A stretch of DNA of 64,000 nucleotides from Andrena cerasifolii (Eukaryota; Arthropoda; Insecta; Hymenoptera; Andrenidae): NCBI RefSeq assembly GCF_050908995.1, contig NW_027485015.1, forward strand, positions 1-64,000, given 5' to 3'. Position numbers and translations under genes: made by a program. Numbering within the stretch: position 1 is the stretch's first letter; every line of letters starts with the position of its first letter. The notes below the pieces were generated by a model. That model did no database searches, had not been told where the DNA came from, and was given only the letters and a program-made list of their open reading frames with translations. Positions 1 through 14,928 of the stretch are shown piece by piece.

Positions 1-699
1 ACAACCGATATTGAAAAACCGATTTTGAAAAACCGATATTGAAAAACCGATATTGAAACCGATATTGAAACCAATATTGAAAAACCGATTATGAAAAACC
101 GATATTGAAAAACCAATATTGAAACCGATATTGAAACCGATATTGAAAAACCGATATTGAAACGGATAGTGAAACCGATATTGAAAAACAGATATTGAAA
201 AACCGATATTGAAAATCCGATATTGAAAAACCGATTTTGAAAAACCGACGTTGAAAAACCGATATTGAAAAACCGATTTTGAAAAACCGATATTGAAAAA
301 CCGATATTGAAACCGATATTGAAACCAATATTGAAAAACCGATTATGAAAAACCGATATTGAAAAACCGATATTGAAACCAATATTGAAAAATCGATTTT
401 GAAAAACCGATTTTGAAAAACCAATATTGAAAAACCTATTTTGAAAAAACAATATTGAAAAACCGATATTGAAACCAATATTGAAACCAATATTAAAAAA
501 CTGATTTTGAAAAACCGATATTGAAAACCGACGTTGAAAAACCGATATTGAAAAACCGATTTTGAAAAACCGATATTGAAAAACCGATATTGAATTCAAT
601 ATTGAAAAACCGATTTTGAAAAACCGATATTGAAAAACCGACGTTGAAAATCCGATTTTGAAAAACCGATATTGAAAAATTGATATTGAAAAACCGATA

Positions 700-2420
700 T
701 TGAAAAACCGATATTGAAAAACCGATATTGAAAAACCGATATTGAAACCGATATTGAAACCAATATTGGAAAACCGATATTGGAAAACCGATATTCAAAC
801 CAATATTGAAACCGATAGTGGAACCGATATTGAAAAACCGATATTGAAAAACCAATATTGAAAAACCGACGTTGAAAAACCAATTTTGATAAACCGATAT
901 TGAAAAATCGATATTGAAAAACCGATATTGAAAATCCGATATTGAAAACCGATATTGAAACCGATATTGAAAAACCGATATTGAAAAACCAATTTTGAAA
1001 AACCGATATTGAAACCAATATTGAAAAACCGATTATGAAAAACCGATATTGAAAAACCGATATTGAAACCAATATTGAAAAACCGATTTTGATAAACCGA
1101 TTTTGAAAAACCAATATTGAAAAACCGATTTTGAAAAACCAATATTGAAAAACCGATTTTGAAAAACCAATATTAAAAAACCGATATTGAAACCAATATT
1201 GAAACCAATATTATAAAACCGATTTTGAAAAACCGATATTGAAAAACCGACGTTGAAAAACCGATATTGAAAAACCGATTTTGAAAAACCGATATTGAAA
1301 AACCGATATTGAAAAACCGATATTGAAAAACCGATATTGAAACCGATATTGAAACCGATATTGAAAAACCGATATTGAAACGGATAGTGAAACCGATATT
1401 GAAAAACCGATTTTGAAAAACCGATATTGAAAACCCGATATTGAAAAAAAAGATATTGAAAAACCGATACAGAAAAACCAATATTGAAACCGATATTGAA
1501 ACCAATATTGAAAAACCGATATTGAAAAACCGATATTGAAACCAATATTGAAACCGATATTGAAACGGATAGTGAAACCGATATTGAAAAACCGATTTTG
1601 AAAAACCGTTATTGAAAAACCGATATTGAAAAACCGATATTGAAAAACCGATATTGAAAATCCGATATTGAAAAACCGATTTTGAAAAACCGACGTTGAA
1701 AAACCGATATTGAAAAACCGATTTTGAAAAACCGACGTTGAAAAACCGATTTTGAAAAACCGATATTGAAAAATTGATATTGAAAAACCGATATTGAAAA
1801 ACCGATATTGAAAAACCGACATTGAAACCGATATTCAAACCAATATTGGAAAACCGATATCGGAAAACCGATATTCAAACCAATATTGAAACCGATAGTG
1901 GAACCGATATTGAAAAACCGATTTTGAAAAACCAATATTGAAAAACCGACGTTGAAAAACCAATTTTGATAAACCGATATTGAAAAATCGATATTGAAAA
2001 ACCGATATTGAAAATCCGATATTGAAAACCGATATTGAAACCGATATTGAAAAACCGATATTGAAAAACCAATTTTGAAAAACAGATATTGAAACCAATA
2101 TTGAAAAACCGATTATGAAAAACCGATATTGAAAAACCGATATTGAAACCAATATTGAAAAACCGATTTTGATAAACCGATTTTGAAAAACCAATATTGA
2201 AAAACCGATTTTGAAAAACCAATATTGAAAAACCGATTTTGAAAAACCAATATTAAAAAACCGATATTGAAACCAATATTGAAACCAATATTAAAAAACC
2301 GATTTTGAAAAACCGATATTGAAAAACCGACGTTGAACAACCGATATTGAAAAACCGATTTTGAAAAACCGATATTGAAAAACCGATATTGAAAAACCGA
2401 TATTGAAAATCCGATATTGA
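700..2420 (+). repeat. Tandem duplication, period 1,080 bp
   Basis: About 700-1340 matches about 1780-2420. Shared variants in register include ATTCAAACC followed by GATAGTGGAACC (near 792 and 1872) and TTGATAAACC (near 887 and 1967). The left copy has TTATAAAACC near 1211 where the right has TTAAAAAACC. The right copy has a private CCGATATCGG near 1857 where the left has CCGATATTGG. Scattered substitutions make this older than the duplications further right. Confidence 0.85.
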
Positions 2421-3057
2421 AAAACCGATTTTGAAAAACCGACGTTGAAAAACCGATATTGAAAAATCGATTTTGAAAAACCGATATTGAAAAACCGATA
2501 TTGAAACCGATATTGAAACCAATATTGAAAAACCGATTATGAAAAACCGATATTGAAACCAATATTGAAAAATCGATTTTGAAAAACCGATTTTGAAAAA
2601 CCAATATTGAAAAACCTATTTTGAAAAAACAATATTGAAAAACCGATATTGAAACCAATATTGAAACCAATATTAAAAAACTGATTTTGAAAAACCGATA
2701 TTGAAAAACCGACGTTGAAAAACCGATATTCAAAAACCGATTTTGAAAAACCGATATTGAAAAACCGATATTGAAAATCCGATATTGAAAAACCGATTTT
2801 GAAAAACCGACGTTGAAAAACCGATATTGAAAAACCGATTTTGAAAAACCGATATTGAAAAACCGATATTGAAACCGATATTGAAACCAATATTGAAAAA
2901 CCGATTATGAAAAACCGATATTGAAAAACCGATATTGAAACCAATATTGAAAAATCGATTTTGAAAAACCGATTTTGAAAAACCAATATTGAAAAACCTA
3001 TTTTGAAAAAACAATATTGAAAAACCGATATTGAAACCAATATTGAAACCAATATTA

Positions 3058-4001
3058 AAAAACCGATTTTGAAAAACCGATATTGAAAAACCGACGTTGA
3101 AAAACCGATATTGAAAAACCGATATTGAAAATCCGATATTGAAAAACCGATATTGAAACCGATATTGAAACCAATATTGGAAAACCGATATTGGAAAACC
3201 AATATTGAAACAGATAGTGAAACCGATATTGAAAAACCGATTTTGAAAAACCGATATTGAAAACCCGATATTGAAAAAAAGATATTGAAAACCCGATACA
3301 GAAAAACCAATATTGAAACCGATATTGAAACCAATATTGAAAAACCGATATTGAAAAACCGATATTGAAACCAATATTGAAACCGATATTGAAAAACCGA
3401 TATTGAAACGGATAGTGAATCCGATATTGAAAAACCGATTTTGAAAAACCGTTATTGAAAAACCGATATTGAAAAACCGATTTTGAAAAACCGACGTTGA
3501 AAAACCGATATTGAAAAACCGATTTTGAAAAACCGATATTGAAAAACCGATATTGAAACCGATATTGAAACCAATATTGAAAAACCGATTTTGAAAAACC
3601 GATATTGAAAAACCGACGTTGAAAAACCGATATTGAAAAACCGATATTGAAAATCCGATATTGAAAAACCGATATTGAAACCGATATTGAAACCAATATT
3701 GGAAAACCGATATTGGAAAACCAATATTGAAACAGATAGTGAAACCGATATTGAAAAACCGATTTTGAAAAACCGATATTGAAAACCCGATATTGAAAAA
3801 AAGATATTGAAAACCCGATACAGAAAAACCAATATTGAAACCGATATTGAAACCAATATTGAAAAACCGATATTGAAAAACCGATATTGAAACCAATATT
3901 GAAACCGATATTGAAAAACCGATATTGAAACGGATAGTGAATCCGATATTGAAAAACCGATTTTGAAAAACCGTTATTGAAAAACCGATATTGAAAAACC
4001 G
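3058..4001 (+). repeat. Tandem duplication, period 522 bp
   Basis: About 3058-3479 matches about 3580-4001 in the same order of variants. Markers are GATACAG at about 3295 and 3817 and the AAAAAGATATTG monomer before it. The copies part after the CCGTTATTG monomer near 3461 and 3973. Confidence 0.85.
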
Positions 4002-4884
4002 ATATTGAAAAACCGATATTGAAAATCCGATATTGAAAAACCGATTTTGAAAAACCGACGTTGAAAAACCGATATTGAAAAACCGATTTTGAAAAACCGA
4101 TTTTGAAAAACCGATATTGAAACCGATATTGAAACCAATATTGAAAAACCGATTATGAAAAACCGATATTGAAAAACCGATATTGAAACCAATATTGAAA
4201 AATCGATTTTGAAAAACCGATTTTGAAAAACCGACGTTGAAAAACCGATATTGAAAAACCGATTTTGAAAAACCGATATTGAAAAACCGATATTGAAACC
4301 GATATTGAATTCAATATTGAAAAACCGATTTTGAAAAACCGATATTGAAAAACCGACGTTGAAAAACCGATTTTGAAAAACCGATATTGAAAAACCGATA
4401 TTGAAAAACCGATTTTGAAAAACCAATATTGAAAAACCGACGTTGAAAAACCAATTTTGATATACCGATATTGAAAAATCGATATTGAAAAACCGATATT
4501 GAAAATCCGATATTGAAAACCGATATTGGAGCCGATATTGAAAAACCGATATTGAAAAACCAATATTGAAAAACCGACGTTGAAAAACCAATATTGAAAA
4601 ACCGATTATGAAAAACCGATATTGAAAAACCGATATTGAAACCAATATTGAAAAACCGATTTTGATAATCCGATTTTGAAAAACCAATATTGAAAAACCG
4701 ATTTTGAAAAACCATATTGAAAAACCGATTTTGAAAAACCAATATTAAAAATCCGATATTGAAACCAATATTGAAACCAATATTAAAAAACCGATTTTGA
4801 AAAACCGATATTGAAAAAGCGACGTTGAACAACCGATATTGAAAAACCGATTTTGAAAAACCGATATTGAAAAACCGATATTGA

Positions 4885-7259
4885 AAAACCGATATTGAAA
4901 AACCGATTTTGAAAAACCGATATTGAAAACCCGATATTGAAAAAAAGATATTGAAAACCCGATACAGAAAAACCAATATTGAAACAGATATTGAAACCAA
5001 TATTGAAAAACCGATATTGAAAAACCGATATTGAAACCAATATTGAAACCGATATTGAAAAACCGATATTGAAACGGATAGTGAATCCGATATTGAAAAA
5101 CCGATTTTGAAAAACCGTTATTGAAAAACCGATATTGAAAAACCGATATTGAAAAACCGATATTGAAAATCCGATATTGAAAAACCGATTTTGAAAAACC
5201 GACGTTGAAAAACCGATATTGAAAAACCGATTTTGAAAAACCGATATTGAAAAACCGATATTGAAACCGATATTGAAACCAATATTGAAAAACCGATTAT
5301 GAAAAACCGATATTGAAAAACCGATATTGAAACCAATATTGAAAAATCGATTTTGAAAAACCGATTTTGAAAAACCAATATTGAAAAACCTATTTTGAAA
5401 AACCGATTTTGAAAAACCGATATTGAAACCGATATTGAAACCAATATTGGAAACCGATATTGGAAAACCGATATTCAAACCAATATTGAAACCGATAGTG
5501 GAACCGATATTGAAAAACCGATATTGAAACCAATATTGAAACCAATATTAAAAAACCGATTTTGAAAAACCAATATTGAAAAACCGACGTTGAAAAACCA
5601 ATTTTGATAAACCGATATTGAAAAATCGATATTGAAAAACCGATATTGAAAATCCGATATTGAAAAACCGATATTGAAACCGATATTGAAACCAATATTG
5701 AAAAAACGATTTTGAAAAACCGATATTGAAACCAATATTGAAAAACCGATATGGAAACCAATATTGAAAAACCGAATTTGAAAAACCGATTTTGAGAAAC
5801 CAATATTGAAAAACCGATTTTGAAAAACCAATATTGAAAAACCGACATTGAAACCGATATTGAAACCAATATTGAAAAACCGATTATGAAAAACCGATAT
5901 TGAAAAACCGATATTGAAGAACCGATATTGAAACCAATATTGAAAAACCAATATTGAAAAACCGAATTTGAAAACCCGATTTTGAAAAACCAATATTGAA
6001 AAACCGATTTTGAAAGACCAATATTGAAAAACCGATATTGAAACCGATATTGAAACCTATATTGAAAAACCGATATGGAAACCAATATTGAAAAACCGAT
6101 TTTGAAAAACCGAGATTGAAAAACCGATATTGAAAAACCGATTTTGAAAAACCGACGTTGAAAAACCGATATTGAAAAACCGATTTTGAAAAACCAATAT
6201 TGAAAAACCGACATTGAAACCGATATTGAAACCAATATTGAAAAACCGATTATGAAAAACCGATATTGAAAAACCGATATTGAAGAATCGATATTGAAAC
6301 CAATATTGAAAAACCAATATTGAAAAACCGAATTTGAAAACCCGATTTTGAAAAACCAATATTGAAAAACCGATTTTGAAAGACCAATATTGAAAAACCG
6401 ATATTGAAACCAATATTGAATCCAATATTGAAAAAACGATATTGAAAAACCGATATTGAAAAACCGTTATTGAAACCGATATTGAAACCGATATTGCAAG
6501 ACCGATATTGCAAGACCGATATTGGAACCGATTTTGAAAAACCGATATTGAAAAACCGATTTTGAAAGACCAATATTAAAAAACCGATATTGAAACCAAT
6601 ATTGAAACCGATATTGAAAAACCGATATTGAAACCGATATTGAAACCTATATTGAAAAACCGATATGGAAACCAATATTGAAAAACCGATTTTGAAAAAC
6701 CGATATTGAAAAACCGATATTGAAAAACCGATTTTGAAAAACCGACGTTGAAAAACCGATATTGAAAAACCGATCGTGAAAAACCAATATTGAAAAACCG
6801 ACATTGAAACCGATATTTAAACCAATATTGAAAAACCGATTATGAAAAACCGATATTGAAAAACCGATATTAAGAAACCAATATTGAAACCGATATTGAA
6901 AAACCGAAATTGAAAAACCGATATTGAAAAACCGATATTGAAACCGATATTGAAACCTATATTGAAAAACCGATATGGAAACCAATATTGAAAGACCAAT
7001 ATTGAAAAACCGATATTGAAACCAATATTGAAACCGATATTGAAAAACCGATATTGAAACCAATATTGAAAAACCAATATTGAAAAACCGAATTTGAAAA
7101 CCCGATTTTGAAAAACCAATATTGAAAAACCGATTTTGAAAGACCAATATTGAAAAACCGATATTGAAACCGATATTGAAACCTATATTGAAAAACCGAT
7201 ATGGAAACCAATATTGAAAAACCGATTTTGAAAAACCGAGATTGAAAAACCGATATTGA
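4885..7259 (+). repeat. 2,385-bp higher-order repeat, copy 1
   Basis: This block is followed directly by its copy at an offset of 2,385 bp (triple-C marker at 4930 and 7315, AACCTATTTTG near 5388 and 7773). It contains CCGAGATTG near 6110, the first GCAAGACC doublet of the window (6497-6525) and a GATACAG monomer at its left end. The only base difference from copy 2 that I noticed is G at 6776 versus T at 9161. The partial third copy also has T, so the G is probably the derived state. Confidence 0.93.
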
Positions 7260-9643
7260 AACCGATATTGAAACCGATATTGAAAAACCGATTTTGAAAA
7301 ACCGATATTGAAAACCCGATATTGAAAAAAAGATATTGAAAACCCGATACAGAAAAACCAATATTGAAACAGATATTGAAACCAATATTGAAAAACCGAT
7401 ATTGAAAAACCGATATTGAAACCAATATTGAAACCGATATTGAAAAACCGATATTGAAACGGATAGTGAATCCGATATTGAAAAACCGATTTTGAAAAAC
7501 CGTTATTGAAAAACCGATATTGAAAAACCGATATTGAAAAACCGATATTGAAAATCCGATATTGAAAAACCGATTTTGAAAAACCGACGTTGAAAAACCG
7601 ATATTGAAAAACCGATTTTGAAAAACCGATATTGAAAAACCGATATTGAAACCGATATTGAAACCAATATTGAAAAACCGATTATGAAAAACCGATATTG
7701 AAAAACCGATATTGAAACCAATATTGAAAAATCGATTTTGAAAAACCGATTTTGAAAAACCAATATTGAAAAACCTATTTTGAAAAACCGATTTTGAAAA
7801 ACCGATATTGAAACCGATATTGAAACCAATATTGGAAACCGATATTGGAAAACCGATATTCAAACCAATATTGAAACCGATAGTGGAACCGATATTGAAA
7901 AACCGATATTGAAACCAATATTGAAACCAATATTAAAAAACCGATTTTGAAAAACCAATATTGAAAAACCGACGTTGAAAAACCAATTTTGATAAACCGA
8001 TATTGAAAAATCGATATTGAAAAACCGATATTGAAAATCCGATATTGAAAAACCGATATTGAAACCGATATTGAAACCAATATTGAAAAAACGATTTTGA
8101 AAAACCGATATTGAAACCAATATTGAAAAACCGATATGGAAACCAATATTGAAAAACCGAATTTGAAAAACCGATTTTGAGAAACCAATATTGAAAAACC
8201 GATTTTGAAAAACCAATATTGAAAAACCGACATTGAAACCGATATTGAAACCAATATTGAAAAACCGATTATGAAAAACCGATATTGAAAAACCGATATT
8301 GAAGAACCGATATTGAAACCAATATTGAAAAACCAATATTGAAAAACCGAATTTGAAAACCCGATTTTGAAAAACCAATATTGAAAAACCGATTTTGAAA
8401 GACCAATATTGAAAAACCGATATTGAAACCGATATTGAAACCTATATTGAAAAACCGATATGGAAACCAATATTGAAAAACCGATTTTGAAAAACCGAGA
8501 TTGAAAAACCGATATTGAAAAACCGATTTTGAAAAACCGACGTTGAAAAACCGATATTGAAAAACCGATTTTGAAAAACCAATATTGAAAAACCGACATT
8601 GAAACCGATATTGAAACCAATATTGAAAAACCGATTATGAAAAACCGATATTGAAAAACCGATATTGAAGAATCGATATTGAAACCAATATTGAAAAACC
8701 AATATTGAAAAACCGAATTTGAAAACCCGATTTTGAAAAACCAATATTGAAAAACCGATTTTGAAAGACCAATATTGAAAAACCGATATTGAAACCAATA
8801 TTGAATCCAATATTGAAAAAACGATATTGAAAAACCGATATTGAAAAACCGTTATTGAAACCGATATTGAAACCGATATTGCAAGACCGATATTGCAAGA
8901 CCGATATTGGAACCGATTTTGAAAAACCGATATTGAAAAACCGATTTTGAAAGACCAATATTAAAAAACCGATATTGAAACCAATATTGAAACCGATATT
9001 GAAAAACCGATATTGAAACCGATATTGAAACCTATATTGAAAAACCGATATGGAAACCAATATTGAAAAACCGATTTTGAAAAACCGATATTGAAAAACC
9101 GATATTGAAAAACCGATTTTGAAAAACCGACGTTGAAAAACCGATATTGAAAAACCGATCTTGAAAAACCAATATTGAAAAACCGACATTGAAACCGATA
9201 TTTAAACCAATATTGAAAAACCGATTATGAAAAACCGATATTGAAAAACCGATATTAAGAAACCAATATTGAAACCGATATTGAAAAACCGAAATTGAAA
9301 AACCGATATTGAAAAACCGATATTGAAACCGATATTGAAACCTATATTGAAAAACCGATATGGAAACCAATATTGAAAGACCAATATTGAAAAACCGATA
9401 TTGAAACCAATATTGAAACCGATATTGAAAAACCGATATTGAAACCAATATTGAAAAACCAATATTGAAAAACCGAATTTGAAAACCCGATTTTGAAAAA
9501 CCAATATTGAAAAACCGATTTTGAAAGACCAATATTGAAAAACCGATATTGAAACCGATATTGAAACCTATATTGAAAAACCGATATGGAAACCAATATT
9601 GAAAAACCGATTTTGAAAAACCGAGATTGAAAAACCGATATTG
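7260..9643 (+). repeat. 2,385-bp higher-order repeat, copy 2
   Basis: This copy matches 4885-7259 in variant order throughout and diverges after about 9643, where copy 1 runs into GAAACC 12-mers (7255 onward). That each copy starts where the other ends is the signature of a direct tandem duplication. Within the unit a second periodicity of 1,126 bp is visible through the CCGAGATTG marker, at about 6110, 7236, 8495 and 9621. Confidence 0.93.
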
Positions 9644-10590
9644 AAAAACCGATTTTGAAAAACCGACGTTGAAAAACCGATATTGAAAAACCGATTTTGA
9701 AAAACCAATATTGAAAAACCGACATTGAAACCGATATTGAAACCAATATTGAAAAACCGATTATGAAAAACCGATATTGAAAAACCGATATTGAAGAATC
9801 GATATTGAAACCAATATTGAAAAACCAATATTGAAAAACCGAATTTGAAAACCCGATTTGAAAAACCAATATTGAAAAACCGATTTTGAAAGACCAATAT
9901 TGAAAAACCGATATTGAAACCAATATTGAATCCAATATTGAAAAAACGATATTGAAAAACCGATATTGAAAAACCGTTATTGAAACCGATATTGAAACCG
10001 ATATTGCAAGACCGATATTGCAAGACCGATATTGGAACCGATTTTGAAAAAACCGATATTGAAAAACCGATTTTGAAAGACCAATATTAAAAAACCGATA
10101 TTGAAACCAATATTGAAACCGATATTGAAAAACCGATATTGAAACCGATATTGAAACCTATATTGAAAAACCGATATGGAAACCAATATTGAAAAACCGA
10201 TTTTGAAAAAACCGATATTGAAAAACCGATATTGAAAAACCGATATTGAAAAACCGATTTTGAAAAACCGACGTTGAAAAACCGATATTGAAAAACCGAT
10301 CTTGAAAAACCAATATTCAAAAACCGACATTGAAACCGATATTTAAACCAATATTGAAAAACCGATTATGAAAAACCGATATTGAAAACCGATATTAAGA
10401 AACCAATATTGAAACCGATATTGAAAAACCGAAATTGAAAAACCGATATTGAAAAACCGATATTGAAACCGATATTGAAACCTATATTGAAAAACCGATA
10501 TGGAAACCAATATTGAAAGACCAATATTGAAAAACCGATATTGAAACCAATATTGAAACCGATATTGAAAAACCGATATTGAAACCGATA
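9606..10590 (+). repeat. Partial third copy of the domain 2 unit
   Basis: This follows 8480-9450 with an offset that drifts from 1,126 to about 1,140 bp. It has lost one T (GATTTG near 9857), gained an A (a six-A monomer near 10050) and gained one 14-mer near 10230. It shares GAAGAATCG and the GCAAGACC doublet with copy 2. It carries more small indels than copies 1 and 2 do relative to each other, so it is likely older or not recently homogenised. Confidence 0.85.
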
Positions 10591-12439
10591 TTGAAACCAA
10601 TATTGAAAAACCGATTTTGAAAAACCGATATTGAAAATCCGATATTGAAAAACCGATATTGAAACCGATATTGAAACCAATATTGAAAAACCGATTTTGA
10701 AAAACCGATATTGAAACCGATATTGAAACCGATATTGCAAGACCGATATTGGAACCGATTTTGAAAAACCAATATTGAAAAACCGACGTTGAAAAACCAA
10801 TTTTGATAAACCGATATTGAAAAATCGATATTGAAAAACCGATATTGAAAAACCGATATTGAAAAACCGATATTGAAAAACCGATATTGAAAAACCGATA
10901 TTGAAAAACCGATATTGAAAAACCAATTTTGAAAAACCGATATTGAAACCAATATTGAATCCAATATTGAAAAAACGATATTGAAAAACCGATATTGAAA
11001 AACCGTTATTGAAACCGATATTGAAACCGATATTGCAAGACCGATATTGCAAGACCGATATTGGAACCGATTTTGAAAAACCGATATTGAAAAACCGATT
11101 TTGAAAGACCAATATTGAAAAACCGATATTGAAACCAATATTGAAACCGATATTGAAAAACCGATATTGAAACCGATATTGAAACCTATATTGAAAAACC
11201 GATATGGAAACCAATATTGAAAAACCGATTTTGAAAAACCGATATTGAAAAACCGATATTGAAAAACCGATTTTGAAAAACCGACGTTGAAAAACCGATA
11301 TTGAAAAACCGATTTTGAAAAACCAATATTGAAAAACCGACATTGAAACCGATATTTAAACCAATATTGAAAAACCGATTATGAAAAACCGATATTGAAA
11401 AACCGATATTGAAGAACCGATATTGAAACCAATATTGAAAAACCGATTTTGAAAAACCGATTTTGAAAAACCAATATTGAGAAACCGATTTTGAAAAACC
11501 AATATTGAAAAACCGATATTGAAACAAATATTGAAACCAATATTAAAAAACCGATTTTGAAAAACCGATATTGAAAAACCGACGTTGAAAAACCGATATT
11601 GAAAAACCGATTTTGAAAACCCGATATTGAAAAACCGGTATTGAAACCAATATTGAAAAACCGATATTGAAGAACAGATTTTGAAAAAACGATATTGAAA
11701 AACCGATATTGAAAAACCGTTATTGAAACCGATATTGAAACCGATATTGCAAGACCGATATTGGAACCGATTTTGAAAAACCGATATTGAAAAACCGATA
11801 TTGAAAAACCGATTTTGAAGAGACCAATATTGAAAAACCGATATTGAAACCAATATTGAAACCGATATTGAAAAACCGATTTTGAAAAACCGATATTGAA
11901 ACCGATATTGAAACCGATATTGCAAGACCGATATTGGAACCGATTTTGAAAAACCAATATTGAAAAACCGACGTTGAAAAACCAATTTTGATAAACCGAT
12001 ATTGAAAAATCGATATTGAAAAACCGATATTGAAAAACCGATATTGAAAAACCGATATTGAAACCGATATTGAAACCAATATTGAAAAACCGATTTTGAA
12101 AAACCGATATTGAAACCGATATTGAAAAACCGATATGGAAACCAATATTGAAAAACCGAATTTGAAAACCCGATTTTGAAAAACCAATATTGAAAAACCG
12201 ATTTTGAAAGACCAATATTGAAAAACCGATATTGAAACCAATATTGAAACCGATATTGAAAAACCGATATTGAAAAACCGATTTTGAAAAACAGATATTG
12301 AAAAACCGACGTTGAAGAACCGATTTTGAAAAACCGATATTGAAAAATTGATATTGAAAAACCGATATTGAAAAACCGATATTGAAAAACCGATATTGAA
12401 AAACCGACGTTGAAAAACCGATTTTGAAGAACCGATATT

Positions 12440-13224
12440 GAAAATCCGATATCGAAAAACCGATATTGAAACCGATATTGAAACCAATATTGAAAAACCG
12501 ATATTGGAAAACCTATATTCAAACCAATATTGAAACCGATAGTGGAACCGATTTTGAAAAACCGATTTTGAAAAACCAATATTGAAAAATTGATATTGAA
12601 AAACCGATATTGAAAAACCGATTTTGAAAAACCAATATTGAAAAACCGACGTTGAAAAACCAATTTTGATAAACCGATATTGAAAAATCGATATTGAAAA
12701 ACCGATATTGAAAAACCGATATTGAAAATCCGATATCGAAAAACCGATATTGAAACCGATATTGAAACCAATATTGAAAAACCGATATTGAAAAACCGAT
12801 ATTGAAAATCCGATATCGAAAAACCGATATTGAAACCGATATTGAAACCAATATTGAAAAACCGATATTGGAAAACCTATATTCAAACCAATATTGAAAC
12901 CGATAGTGGAACCGATTTTGAAAAACCGATTTTGAAAAACCAATATTGAAAAATTGATATTGAAAAACCGATATTGAAAAACCGATTTTGAAAAACCAAT
13001 ATTGAAAAACCGACGTTGAAAAACCAATTTTGATAAACCGATATTGAAAAATCGATATTGAAAAACCGATTTTGAAAAACCGATATTGAAAAACCGATAT
13101 TGAAAAACCGATATTGAAAATCCGATATCGAAAAACCGATATTGAAACCGATATTGAAACCAATATTGAAAAACCGATATTGGAAAACCTATATTCAAAC
13201 CAATATTGAAACCGATAGTGGAAC
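12440..13224 (+). repeat. Local triplication around the CCTATATTC marker
   Basis: The combination GATATTGGAAAACC then CCTATATTC then GATAGTGGAACC occurs three times at about 12511, 12875 and 13187, with spacings of 364 and 312 bp. Each is preceded by AATCCGATATCG and followed by an ATTGATATTG monomer. The single counterpart in unit II lies near 16732 and in unit III near 20885, so the extra copies arose in unit I or were lost elsewhere. Confidence 0.85.
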
Positions 13225-14719
13225 CGATTTTGAAAAACCGATTTTGAAAAACCAATATTGAAAAATTGATATTGAAAAACCGATATTGAAAAACCGATTT
13301 TGAAAAACCAATATTGAAAAACCGACGTTGAAAAACCAATTTTGATAAACCGATATTGAAATATCGATATTGAAAAACCGATTTTGAAAAACCGATATTG
13401 AAAAACCGATATTGAAGAACCGATATTGAAAAACCGATATTGAAACCAATATTGAAACCGACATTGAAAAACCGATATTGAAAAACCGATATTGAAAAAC
13501 CGATATTGAAACCGATATTGAAACCAATATTGGAAAACCGATATTGGAAAACCGATATTGAAAATCGGATATTGAAAAACCGATATTGAAACCGATATTG
13601 AAACCAATATTGAAAAACCGATATTGAAAAACCGATATTGAAAAACCGATTTTGAAAGACCAATATTGAAAAACCGATATTGAAACCAATATTGAAACCG
13701 ATATTGAAAAACCGATATTGAAACCGATATTGAAACCAATATTGGAAAACCGATATTGGAAAACCGATATTCAATCCAATATTGAAACCGATAGTGGAAC
13801 CGATATTGAAAAACCGATTTTGAAAAACCAATATTCAAAAACCGACGTTGAAAAACCAATTTTGATAAACCGATATTGAAAAATCGATATTGAAAAACCG
13901 ATATTGAAAATCCGATATTGAAAACCGATATTGAAACCGATATTGAAACCAATATTGAAAAAACGATTTTGAAAAACCGTTTTTGAAAAACCAATATTGA
14001 AAAATTGATATTGAAAAACCGATATTGAAAAACCGATTTTGAAAAACCAATATTGAAAAACCGACGTTGAAAAACCAATTTTGATAAACCGATATTGAAA
14101 AATCGATATTGAAAAACCGATTTTGAAAAACCGATATTGAAAAACCGATATTGAAGAACCGATATTGAAAAACCGATATTGAAACCAATGTTGAAACCGA
14201 CATTGAAAAACCGATATTGAAAAACCGATATTGAAAAACCGATATTGAAACCGATATTGAAACCAATATTGGAAAACCGATATTGGAAAACCGATATTGA
14301 AAATCGGATATTGAAAAACCGATATTGAAACCGATATTGAAACCAATATTGAAAAACCGATATTGAAAAACCGATATTGAAAAACCGATTTTGAAAGACC
14401 AATATTGAAAAACCGATATTGAAACCAATATTGAAACCGATATTGAAAAACCGATATTGAAACCGATATTGAAACCAATATTGGAAAACCGATATTGGAA
14501 AACCGATATTCAATCCAATATTGAAACCGATAGTGGAACCGATATTGAAAAACCGATTTTGAAAAACCAATATTCAAAAACCGACGTTGAAAAACCAATT
14601 TTGATAAACCGATATTGAAAAATCGATATTGAAAAACCGATATTGAAAATCCGATATTGAAAAACCGATATTGAAACCGATATTGAAACCAATATTGAAA
14701 AAACGATTTTGAAAAACCG
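13225..14719 (+). repeat. Tandem duplication, period 739 bp (first pair)
   Basis: About 13225-13963 is repeated as about 13964-14719. The strongest marker is AATCGGATATTG at 13565 and 14304. The left copy has a four-A 13-mer near 13920 where the right has the normal 14-mer, so the offset becomes 740 there. The first monomers of the right copy carry CCGTTTTTG near 13978, which the left copy lacks. Confidence 0.9.
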
Positions 14720-14928
14720 ATATTGAAACCAATATTGAAAAACCGATATGGAAACCAATATTGAAAAACCGATATGGAAACCAATATTGAAAAACCGAAT
14801 TTGAAAAACCGATTTTGAGAAACCAATATTGAAAAACCGATATTGAAAAATCGATATTGAAAAACCGATATTGAAAATCCGATATAGAAACCGATATTGC
14901 AAGACCGATATTGCAAGACCGATATTGA

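Larger units (their letters stand above)
1..4884 (+). repeat. Domain 1: heterogeneous left part of the array
   Basis: This part has several variants that are rare or absent further right: GGATAGTGAAACC, the AAAAAGATATTG monomer (for example near 3265) and GATACAG (near 1468, 3297 and 3819, with later examples only near 4962 and 7347). The GCAAGACC variant, frequent beyond 6.49 kb, was not seen here. Short duplications with periods of 1,080 and 522 bp are visible. A segment around 300-590 recurs around 2480-2770 with an offset of 2,180 bp, sharing an AAACTGATTTTG variant. No gene is visible. Confidence 0.85.
10569..14928 (+). repeat. Domain 3 unit I, about 4.36 kb
   Basis: This unit corresponds to the region starting at 14929, with an offset of 4,360 bp at the left. 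The offset becomes 4,384 after a 24-bp gain (two 12-mers, near 15262) in unit II, then 4,155 after a 229-bp stretch of unit I (about 11670-11900) that unit II lacks. Markers include GCAAGACC (11923 and 16078) and CGATATGG (12131 and 16286). No coding or RNA feature is visible. Confidence 0.88.
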
